A DNA stretch of 34,568 nucleotides from Fidelibacterota bacterium (GTDB taxonomy: Bacteria; Fidelibacterota; UBA2242). Positions 15,783-23,591 of this stretch are shown here, one piece after another; position 1 is the stretch's first letter; each line of letters starts with the position of its first letter. A model generated the notes under the pieces. It saw only the letters and a program-made list of their open reading frames with translations, did no database searches and was not told the DNA's origin. The translations under genes were made by a program, and so were the position numbers. The stretch covers positions 1-34,568 of the forward strand of contig JADHWC010000019.1 of NCBI GenBank assembly GCA_016783665.1. The letters are read 5' to 3'.

Positions 15783-18700
15783 TTATTTCCGGTCACTTTC
15801 TTTCGATAATAATTCAAAATATTGACGGATGATCTCTTCATATTCGCGCGTATATCCTTCTTTCAGCGCCTTTTCCAAATTCTCCTGTAGCAGTGAACGT
15901 CTTTCACCCAGATCCGCTGGCAGCTGATCGGGAGATTCACGCACTAGTTCCTCTCCGGTTTTGCTTTTACGTTCCCTTTTAAAATCTTGTGTTCTCAGGG
16001 ATTTCTGTGCATCTAATAACCGTGACAGTATTCGTTGTTGTCTTTCAAGCGTCTTTCGTAAAACGCGGTTCTCTTGTAGATCTTTAATAACATCGTCCAT
16101 GTCTTTGGCAATGCCACTAAGATCACCACTTTGTTTTGTGCTTTCACTGATCTCATTCTGAAGTTGCTCAAGAGAGTTTCGCAATTGCTGCTGCCGCGCG
16201 GCTAAGCGTTGGAGCGCTGCCTGTTGTCCAGCCTGTCCGAGACTTATCATCTGGGTTTCATCGTTAATACCCTGTTGCTGTCCCGCCATTTTCTGTAATT
16301 GCTGTAAATAATTCTCGAATCCAGAGGCAGAACCGCTGGATTGAAGACTGTTCATTGAATTGATCAATTCCAGGGCGGATTGGTTAATTGCAGCAGTTGC
16401 CTGCTGAGCCGATTTCGTGGCGCTCGCAGGACTTCGTTCCTCCATTTGCCGAACCGCATCGTTCATTGCGGCTGACGCCTGCCCGAATCCTTTACCGACT
16501 CTGGGAGATAGTCCAAATGTTTTATTGGATAATGCAATTAATTCATCGATTATCTTAATGAGATTCCGTTGAAGTTGCTGCTGATTTACGGCAACATCAA
16601 GCAGCCGTTCACTTTGCCGGGGAGTATGTTTAATTACCTGGCTGAGTTTTTCCTGGTCTTGAGACAGCTGCATGGTTTTAAAAATTACATTCCGGAAGTC
16701 ACTCATCACTTCATCCATCGTCCGCTTATTAAATTCAGATTGGAATTGCATCATCTTATTTAGAAAATCATGCAATTGTTGCTGTGCCGATCGTGTCGAT
16801 TGCTGTGCCTGTTGCTTATTAGCTTTGCTTAGCGATTTCTGCGCCTGCTTCAATTCATCCATAAGCCCTGATTTTTTCATTTCCTGAATCAGAGATTCTA
16901 ATTGTTCCGAAGGCATAAGCGGAAAATCACTCATTTCATCCCTGGTGCGCTCCATTAAATCAAGCGCAATTTCACTGTCCCTGACAACAGATTTTTCTTC
17001 ACCGGCTAATTGGTCAAATTTCGGTTCATTTGATTCCGACGTTTTATCAAGTTCCGAATTGATATTCTCCTGGCGCTTTACCATATCTTCAAAGCGGCGA
17101 ACTATTTCCCCAACCGACTGTTCAATTTTGACCCGTTGCAATAATTTAATCATCCGGTCGAGTTCCTTCGCAAATTGATCGCGATTAGTCCGGAACTGAT
17201 CTAAAGCTTTCTTGATCTCACTACTATCCATTTTTTCCAGAGCTTGTTGCAATTTGTTCATCGCCTCCCGCAGCTCCGGAGTCATAACATCCCTGAAGGC
17301 GTCCTGCAATTTGGCAAACTTGCTGATGGTTTCTTCATCGAATAATTGATTATCACGACTTTTTTGGATTATTTCATCCAGTTGATCCGCCATTTTTGCA
17401 AGCTTTTCGCCGGCTTCTTTGGTCTTTTGTATCTCTTTTTCCAGCTGATTTTTCTGTTCCCAGTTCAGTTTGGGATCTTTCAGCAATTCCCGGGATATCT
17501 CTTCCAGTATTTCTTTGGAACTCTCGAGATTATTTAATATCTCTTCACCCTCACCAGCTATCTGATCCCGCTGCTCGTTAACATCTGCAAACAGGTCATT
17601 CAATGACGGAAACCTCGCTCTTAATATTCTGGATGTTGCTGCTTTTGGTCCGTTAATCGGATCATTGTCATAAACTGAAACCTTGTACTCGACAATATCC
17701 TCAGGTGATAAATTCAATTCTCCAACATTCCACACATAATACAACTCCTGGAGAGTCAATTGCTTATCAGGAAGTGGAAATTCAATGGATTCTTCAGTCT
17801 GCCGGTCCGGATCATAGCGTTTGATGAGTCGATATTGGATCAACGCTTTCTGAAACCCAAAATCATCACTGATCCGTATTCCCAATGGGATTTCCATGGA
17901 TTCAGTCAGTTCAATGTCCATATCCGGTGAAATTAACTGACAAACAGGATATGCATCGGGAATTAACCTAATTCGGTAATTTATCGGATTAATATTTGTC
18001 ACATCATTATCATCGGATACGGTAATCTGAAATTCATCATTATCATGAATAATAAATTTTCCGGCAGCGGTTTTTCCACTTATTGTCAAATTAGTAGTTT
18101 TTCCCGATTTGAACCGGATCGATGCCGTTTTAAGCATTTTATTTGATAGAAGATTCAAATAAAGATCGCTGCCCGGATAAATGGTAAGTTCTGATGTATT
18201 GGATTCCTGGATTTTTGGATCCAGTCTCGTATATGCAGGAAATTCAATTCTGGTTTTGACATGTAAAATTTCCGGTCGGTCAGTAACGAATATGGTATCG
18301 ACACCGCTTGAAATACGCTTCCATGGTTTGAAAACAGACCTGTTCTGAACAAATGCTTCATAATAAATCGTATTGCGAACAGGTCCAAAATGTACTATGA
18401 CATTACCAGAATCATCAACTATACCTGTTCCGTTTTTGATAAAATCAGGATATGCTGCATCAAATTGGATTTCATCGGGATAATCGCCCTCGCAATGAAA
18501 AGCAACATCAACAGAATCACCGCCAAATACACCGAACGAACCCGTCGTTGACACAATTGTAAATGGCTTTGGAATTGAAAATTCAACTTCTGGATGAGTC
18601 AAACGGATAAATGATTGTCTGAAAAAAGAAAAATTGTAGATACACAAAAAGATAATTACAAGAAAAATTGCCACGTACCGCAATAAATAGACTTTAAATT

Positions 18701-19175
18701 TTCTCCATGGAACAAGAACACCAAAGGAATATGATTGAACACGATCTGCTATAGTTCGAATAGAATGATTAACAAGTTCTAATGAATAACCTGCCTCCTT
18801 TTTAACCGCCATTTCATGGAGTTGCAATACATTAACTAAACGATCGCCTATGTCGGGGTATTCTTCTCCAATCAGTATGGATAAGCGATGATTGGAGTAT
18901 GAAGCCATCCTGTTAAACCGCACCATAAGCGCCAGTATTATGGGAGTAAGGAGAAAAATACCGCTGAAACCAATCGTGAAAAAGTAAATATCCCGCCGGA
19001 TTGACGTATTGAAATATCGGAATCCTTCACAGATTATTAAAATAAACACGATAACTGATATAAGAGTTAAAACGCGCAGCATCCCTTTTGCCAGGATAAA
19101 CCAGCTCCAGTCTCGCCGGAGTTTATCCAGTTTTTCAGCAATAATATTAAAATTATTCGACACTGTATTATTCAT
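15783..19175 (-). CDS. DUF4175-type giant membrane-anchored coiled-coil protein
   Basis: A 1130-residue protein of unknown function. Three membrane spans lie at about 28-50, 58-83 and 166-188. A beta-rich extracytoplasmic region (about 195-510) contains PDEIQFDAAYPDF and EYKVSVYDNDPINGPKA, in the style of DUF4175 proteins. From about residue 515 to the end the chain is almost wholly helical and highly charged, with a Gln-rich middle (about 735-1010, including QQLQRNLIKIIDEL and QQLQKMAGQQQG) that should form long coiled coils. The start overlaps the upstream DUF4159-type stop as ATGA, so the two are translationally coupled. Family knowledge: DUF4175 and DUF4159 genes tend to sit near MoxR/DUF58/von Willebrand modules, but none is in this window. 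Confidence 0.82.
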   Translation of the reverse strand: MNNTVSNNFNIIAEKLDKLRRDWSWFILAKGMLRVLTLISVIVFILIICEGFRYFNTSIRRDIYFFTIGFSGIFLLTPIILALMVRFNRMASYSNHRLSILIGEEYPDIGDRLVNVLQLHEMAVKKEAGYSLELVNHSIRTIADRVQSYSFGVLVPWRKFKVYLLRYVAIFLVIIFLCIYNFSFFRQSFIRLTHPEVEFSIPKPFTIVSTTGSFGVFGGDSVDVAFHCEGDYPDEIQFDAAYPDFIKNGTGIVDDSGNVIVHFGPVRNTIYYEAFVQNRSVFKPWKRISSGVDTIFVTDRPEILHVKTRIEFPAYTRLDPKIQESNTSELTIYPGSDLYLNLLSNKMLKTASIRFKSGKTTNLTISGKTAAGKFIIHDNDEFQITVSDDNDVTNINPINYRIRLIPDAYPVCQLISPDMDIELTESMEIPLGIRISDDFGFQKALIQYRLIKRYDPDRQTEESIEFPLPDKQLTLQELYYVWNVGELNLSPEDIVEYKVSVYDNDPINGPKAATSRILRARFPSLNDLFADVNEQRDQIAGEGEEILNNLESSKEILEEISRELLKDPKLNWEQKNQLEKEIQKTKEAGEKLAKMADQLDEIIQKSRDNQLFDEETISKFAKLQDAFRDVMTPELREAMNKLQQALEKMDSSEIKKALDQFRTNRDQFAKELDRMIKLLQRVKIEQSVGEIVRRFEDMVKRQENINSELDKTSESNEPKFDQLAGEEKSVVRDSEIALDLMERTRDEMSDFPLMPSEQLESLIQEMKKSGLMDELKQAQKSLSKANKQQAQQSTRSAQQQLHDFLNKMMQFQSEFNKRTMDEVMSDFRNVIFKTMQLSQDQEKLSQVIKHTPRQSERLLDVAVNQQQLQRNLIKIIDELIALSNKTFGLSPRVGKGFGQASAAMNDAVRQMEERSPASATKSAQQATAAINQSALELINSMNSLQSSGSASGFENYLQQLQKMAGQQQGINDETQMISLGQAGQQAALQRLAARQQQLRNSLEQLQNEISESTKQSGDLSGIAKDMDDVIKDLQENRVLRKTLERQQRILSRLLDAQKSLRTQDFKRERKSKTGEELVRESPDQLPADLGERRSLLQENLEKALKEGYTREYEEIIRQYFELLSKESDRK

Positions 19176-19864
19176 TGTACCAGTGAATAGATGATAATAT
19201 TGGTTCCCATTTGCAGCGCCGCGAGCCGTTTTTCCTCCGGATCACCGTGAACTTCCGGATCTTCCCAGCCATCTCCCAGATCACTTTCATAGCTATAAAG
19301 CACGACTAGGCGGCTTTTATAAAAAATGCCAAACCCTTGTGGCGCTTTTCCATCATGTTCGTGAATTTTCGGCAATCCATTCGGAAAATCATAGAAACAG
19401 TGAAATATCGGATGATCGTAGGGCAATTCCACTAATTCATTGTTGGGAAAAACTCGGCTCATTTCCCTTCGAAAAGAAGCGTCCATTCCATAATTATCGT
19501 CGGCGTGTAAAAACCCTCCCGATTGCAGATATTTCCTCAAACGCAGTAATTCATCTTCACTAAAACGGATATTTCCATGTCCCGTCAAATACAAATAGGG
19601 ATACGAATACAGTTCTTTATCCATTACCGACAGTCTGACTTCTTCCGGATGGACGTCTACCGGAGCGTTCTTAGAAACGAATTTTAAAAGATTTGGGAGA
19701 GAACTCGGATCGCTGTACCAGTCTCCACCTCCGTCGTATTTTAATCGCGCTATGGTAAATTTCCCAAATTGTTCCGACGCCATACCGCAGATAATTATTT
19801 CAAACAGAATAAGAATTGGTAATATAGTTAATAATCGGTATTTTTTATAGGTGTGAAGATGCAT
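19172..19864 (-). CDS. Secreted DUF4159-type protein
   Basis: A 230-residue product with an N-terminal signal (hydrophobic core about 10-28, possible cleavage after MAS). The mature part begins FGKFTIARLKYDGGGDWYS, the typical DUF4159 opening. It goes on to YPYLYLTGHGNIRFSEDEL and LQSGGFLHADDNYG, then LPYDHPIFHCFY. The GGFL strand resembles the class I amidotransferase/ThuA fold, with Asp-Asp where an enzyme would have the Cys nucleophile. The function is unknown. It is the first gene of the four-gene minus-strand operon and overlaps the next by four bases. Its Shine-Dalgarno sequence is weak. Confidence 0.85.
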   Translation of the reverse strand: MHLHTYKKYRLLTILPILILFEIIICGMASEQFGKFTIARLKYDGGGDWYSDPSSLPNLLKFVSKNAPVDVHPEEVRLSVMDKELYSYPYLYLTGHGNIRFSEDELLRLRKYLQSGGFLHADDNYGMDASFRREMSRVFPNNELVELPYDHPIFHCFYDFPNGLPKIHEHDGKAPQGFGIFYKSRLVVLYSYESDLGDGWEDPEVHGDPEEKRLAALQMGTNIIIYSLVQ

Positions 19865-19941
19865 GTTTGTTTATACCCTGAAAGAAAAGGATTGTTTCAA
19901 CATCAAATAACAAAGAGTTTCAAGCCTTCAGGCACGCTAAT

Positions 19942-19960
19942 TTACACAATTTCAGTGTAA
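19942..19960. promoter_or_regulatory. Inverted repeat in the divergent region of the envelope operon
   Basis: TTACAC and GTGTAA are separated by seven bases, between the DUF4159-type operon (minus, start 19864) and the divergent gene at 20003. It could be an operator. No clear -35/-10 pair was found in this 138-base AT-rich region. Confidence 0.3.
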
Positions 19961-20002
19961 TTTTTGCTTACTTTTCACCTGTAGACTTTTTATTTTAAAA
20001 CA

Positions 20003-21733
20003 ATGAATTTTCGAATAATCATATTCTCTGTTTTAATCACTATCCAAACTCCTGTGTTTTCACAATCAATCATCTATAAAATCGCAGATTTTTTCCAAAA
20101 TCCCATCGAATTCAGAAATCCTTTTGGCATAACCCCCTTTGAACTGAAAGCGGGAAGCCAGATATTGGGTGCGAATTCAATCGGGTTCGATTCTACTGAA
20201 ACCGAACTGGGTGGTTTCGAGCACCTCTATAACCGATATATGAACAGTTTAGAATTGGATCTTATGAAGTATAATCTGGTTGGGCTGCTTCTTCCACAGA
20301 ATTTTATCGATTTACAAACCGGGCTTGGATTCAAGTACAGTTTCCCCATTATAAATCAAGGTCTCCCGAATAACTGGCCGCAAAACATACCCGGAAGTAC
20401 TGAGCAGTTGTATTTTTCGCCGAGGATTATTGAAGGTAATATTAGCCAATCTCTCGCATTTCAATGGTCAAAACGTTTCTATAATTACGTTCAGATCAAT
20501 GCCGGTCGGGCTTTCATTTCAGCATATAAAACCAGGGAAGGCAAACGTTATCTCAATCAGGACGGCTGGACATTTTCCGTGGCAGTAGGGATGAAAATGT
20601 TATCAAAAATCGGGTTCCAATTTAAAGAGGGATACGGAGTTGAAATAAAATATAACTTTGCGAAGTTTGACGACTTTTCCGATCCTTACAATATCAGCCC
20701 GATCAATAATTTAGATTTCAGCAGTATTGGAATTTATCTAACGTTCAATATGATAAGCGGTGGGAATCCGACTCAGGGTGATGAAGCCAAAGCGCTTTTT
20801 AAAAGCGGTGATTACATCGCCGCCAAGGCAAATTTTGAAGACTTCATTTCAAAAAACCCCACCCATCCCCGGCAATTTAAAGCCGGGTGGATGATTGATG
20901 AGTGCAACAATCTGATGGCGTTTCAGCAGGTTGTACTCGCCAGACATTTTATTGAAGCGAAAAATTACTCAAAAGCAGCTCAATATCTCGAACAAGCGGC
21001 AAAATCCGAATATCCTTCCCTGGTAGAAGACATTGAAAACAACTACAGGAAAATTCAGGAATGGCTTGTAATAAATCTGGATTCACTCCTCCTGATCAAC
21101 CAGATAGATCAAGCTGAACGTCTGCTTACCGTGGCAAGATCCCTGAATATTCCAAATTCCCAGGATTTGACCGATCAGTATTGGAGCGAAATATATTTTC
21201 ACCGGGGAGCCGTATTTACAGAATATAAAAACTGGGACAAAGCGTTAAATTTCTTTGATATGGCCGTGAAAAAATATCCGCCCATCCGTGAACGAGTGGA
21301 TCCCTGGCTGTTAAAAATTGCCTATGGCTACATCCGCGATGTAAATTTATCTGTCGATCAACAAAATGTTGAATTGGCGCTCGAATCACTGCGCAAGGCT
21401 ACGGAATTGCGCCCGGAAATAATTTTCATTACCAAAGATCATATTCAGACTCTCGAACAAGGCATTGATTACCTGAAACAACAGGCGGCTAAAGAAAAAT
21501 TACAGATAGCGGTTGATCAAACCCGCAAAATACCGGTAGCCAGGTCTTTTATTCCAAAAGTCGGAATGACAGATCAGCAGCTTTTGCAAGAACTGGGGAA
21601 GCCCGTATATGAAAAGACGCTTGATTCCAAAGGGAATCAGCATTTTGAATTATGGATATATCATACCGATGATTCCGAAGAGATATATTTCTATTTTAAA
21701 AATGGTATTCTCTCGAAAATAGAGCGACTTTGA
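20003..21733 (+). CDS. Secreted protein with beta-rich domain, TPRs and BamE-like tail
   Basis: A 576-residue product with a signal peptide ending PVFSQ (about residue 21). Residues 25-255 alternate aromatic and polar residues in strands (GLGFKYSFPI, FTF-like WTFSVAVGMKML, IGIYLTFNMI), suggesting a small barrel or beta-sandwich. Residues about 258-480 are TPR-like (ALFKSGDYIAAKANFEDFI, then YFHRGAVFTEYKNWDKALNFF). The last 60 residues (VGMTDQQLLQELGKPVYE...IYFYFKNGILSKIE) resemble a BamE/SmpA fold. I infer an outer-membrane-associated protein. It diverges from the DUF4159-type operon and may be functionally tied to it. It is not a recognised named family. Confidence 0.72.
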   Translation: MNFRIIIFSVLITIQTPVFSQSIIYKIADFFQNPIEFRNPFGITPFELKAGSQILGANSIGFDSTETELGGFEHLYNRYMNSLELDLMKYNLVGLLLPQNFIDLQTGLGFKYSFPIINQGLPNNWPQNIPGSTEQLYFSPRIIEGNISQSLAFQWSKRFYNYVQINAGRAFISAYKTREGKRYLNQDGWTFSVAVGMKMLSKIGFQFKEGYGVEIKYNFAKFDDFSDPYNISPINNLDFSSIGIYLTFNMISGGNPTQGDEAKALFKSGDYIAAKANFEDFISKNPTHPRQFKAGWMIDECNNLMAFQQVVLARHFIEAKNYSKAAQYLEQAAKSEYPSLVEDIENNYRKIQEWLVINLDSLLLINQIDQAERLLTVARSLNIPNSQDLTDQYWSEIYFHRGAVFTEYKNWDKALNFFDMAVKKYPPIRERVDPWLLKIAYGYIRDVNLSVDQQNVELALESLRKATELRPEIIFITKDHIQTLEQGIDYLKQQAAKEKLQIAVDQTRKIPVARSFIPKVGMTDQQLLQELGKPVYEKTLDSKGNQHFELWIYHTDDSEEIYFYFKNGILSKIERL

Positions 21734-21767
21734 AAAACACTAATTTAAAACCAGCATTGGAAACTTA

Positions 21768-22214
21768 ATGATAACATTTTACACCGATGGCGCTTGTTCC
21801 GGAAATCCCGGTCCCGGGGGTTGGGCAGTTATACTGCTATCAGACAATATTGAGCAACGGAAATGGGGCGGTTTTCAGGATAAAACCACAAACAATCGCA
21901 TGGAATTAACCGCTGTGATAGAAGCGTTAAAATTTTTAAATCCCGCTGAGCCCGCGAGTATTTATACCGACAGTGAATATGTCAGAAAAGGAATAACCGA
22001 ATGGCTGCATAACTGGAAAGCCAGGAATTGGAGAACGGCGGGGAAAAAACCGGTCAAGAACAGAGATCTCTGGGAATTGCTTGATTCACTGAACCATAAG
22101 GAAATTCGGTGGAATTACATCGCAGGTCATTCGGGAAACAGATATAACGAAGAATGCGACCGGATAGCCCGGCAGTTTATCAAAACCCGTACTCCCTGGG
22201 CAATTATCCAATGA
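21768..22214 (+). CDS. rnhA: Ribonuclease HI
   Basis: A cytoplasmic endonuclease that cuts the RNA strand of RNA-DNA hybrids, in primer removal and R-loop control. The 148-residue product has the four catalytic acids: D7 (FYTDGACSGNPG), E46 (NNRMELTAV), D68 (IYTDSEYV) and D131 (ECDRIAR), plus the loop His121 (GHSGNRYNE). It also has the basic handle region WKARNWRTAGKKPVKN. The length matches the E. coli enzyme. It follows the TPR/BamE-like gene by 34 bases. Confidence 0.97.
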   Translation: MITFYTDGACSGNPGPGGWAVILLSDNIEQRKWGGFQDKTTNNRMELTAVIEALKFLNPAEPASIYTDSEYVRKGITEWLHNWKARNWRTAGKKPVKNRDLWELLDSLNHKEIRWNYIAGHSGNRYNEECDRIARQFIKTRTPWAIIQ

Positions 22215-22348
22215 TATTCGAATATCATTTTAAATTATCTCTAATGCCGGAAATCACAATCCAACCATTAAATTCATGATATCGGACAACTTTCAACCAA
22301 AGAAATTATCTAAATTTTATGTCGATTTAAGAAACTAAAAGGATAAAA

Positions 22349-23587
22349 ATGAAATTAAAATTCTTTCAAAATACAATAATCCTGCTGATTATTTTCTTGA
22401 TAATTCTCCTTCATGCCGATCCGTTACCACCGTTAGAAAACTTTAAAATAATCTTGTCGTGGTCAACATTCGGTTCTGAACTTGAGGCGGTATTAATAAT
22501 TCCCGATCCGGAGTCTGGTGTCGGATATCCTCTGAACGGAAGTTTACCCGGAGAGTCGCCAAACGGATATGTTGTCGCCAGCGGAGACATATCATCAAAC
22601 CCGGAAATAGGCACAGAGACTTTTACGATCCGAAAATTCACGCCCGGGATTTATCAAATCTGGGTAAAGAATAAATTCATCGAAGAAGGCTTTTCTGATG
22701 AGGACATTTTTGGTTCTGAAGAAGATGTTTTCAGCGGCTCGAACGCCCGGGTAGATTTTTATCTTGATGATCAGCTCATCAAATCCATAGCTATCCCTTC
22801 CGATGCAAGTGGTATGGTATGGCTTCCAGCGGAAATCGAAGGATCGACAAAAAACATCACTGAAGTCAATGAATGTTACTCCCAGCTGAGAGCAATCCAC
22901 GGAAAAGTAATAGATGCAGTAACCGGCGATCCGCTGGAAACCACCCTGGTGATTATTAAAAACCGTGATACAAAGGAAACCGTCGGACGCGCTATATCCG
23001 ATAAAACCGGGAAATTTATTGTTTCCGTTGATCCCGGTCGCTATGTGGTTTACATTGGCAAAAAGACATATATTTCGGATAAATTCAAAGTAGATGTTAT
23101 GCACGATTTTCCACGCTCAGTTCATGCCGTATTGACAAAGATCATTCCCAGCCAGGACTACCGGATAATTCTCACCTGGGATCGCTTCCCTGTCGATGTG
23201 GACGCACACTTAAGAGGACCACACCCTGATCATGAAGACTTTCATATCTATTGGAACAGAAGATCCCTCATCAAGGGGAAAAATTTCCTCGATCGTGATG
23301 ACACGCGATCATACGGACCCGAAACCATTACGATTTATGGTCTTGATCCCGGAACATACCGCTATACTGTTCATAATTACAGCGGCAGAAGCGAGACTTC
23401 CGGTGACGCCCTGTCGAGAGGCAATATTAATGTGAAAATATATAACGGCGACCAATTGCTCAAAGAATACCAGATGCCACCGGGAACTTCCGGCAGCTAT
23501 TGGCGTGTATTCGAAATAGATGGTGAGACGGCGACTATTCGTGATATAAACCAAACCGGATTTGAAAAAGACCCGGACGAATTATAA
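22349..23587 (+). CDS. Secreted protein with two YfaP-like domains around a carboxypeptidase-regulatory-like domain
   Basis: A 412-residue product with a signal peptide (about 1-23). Residues about 30-175 and 270-400 are copies of one domain: IILSWSTFGSELEAVLIIPDP aligns with IILTWDRFPVDVDAHLRGPHP, FTPGIYQIWVKN with LDPGTYRYTVHN, and the closing blocks also align. The second copy keeps the acidic VDVDAHL typical of YfaP/DUF2135; in the first it has become ELEAVL. Between them IHGKVIDAVTGDPLETTLV (about 188-206) starts a carboxypeptidase-regulatory-like beta-sandwich. It is probably a surface or periplasmic protein of unknown ligand. AAGGAT precedes the ATG. It converges on the pcrA gene, leaving 4 bases between the stops. 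Confidence 0.78.
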   Translation: MKLKFFQNTIILLIIFLIILLHADPLPPLENFKIILSWSTFGSELEAVLIIPDPESGVGYPLNGSLPGESPNGYVVASGDISSNPEIGTETFTIRKFTPGIYQIWVKNKFIEEGFSDEDIFGSEEDVFSGSNARVDFYLDDQLIKSIAIPSDASGMVWLPAEIEGSTKNITEVNECYSQLRAIHGKVIDAVTGDPLETTLVIIKNRDTKETVGRAISDKTGKFIVSVDPGRYVVYIGKKTYISDKFKVDVMHDFPRSVHAVLTKIIPSQDYRIILTWDRFPVDVDAHLRGPHPDHEDFHIYWNRRSLIKGKNFLDRDDTRSYGPETITIYGLDPGTYRYTVHNYSGRSETSGDALSRGNINVKIYNGDQLLKEYQMPPGTSGSYWRVFEIDGETATIRDINQTGFEKDPDEL

Positions 23588-23591
23588 AATA

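Noticed and set aside
16569-16887. Plus-strand open frames antisense to the DUF4175-type gene
   Set aside because: They arise from the low-complexity coiled-coil codons of the opposite strand.
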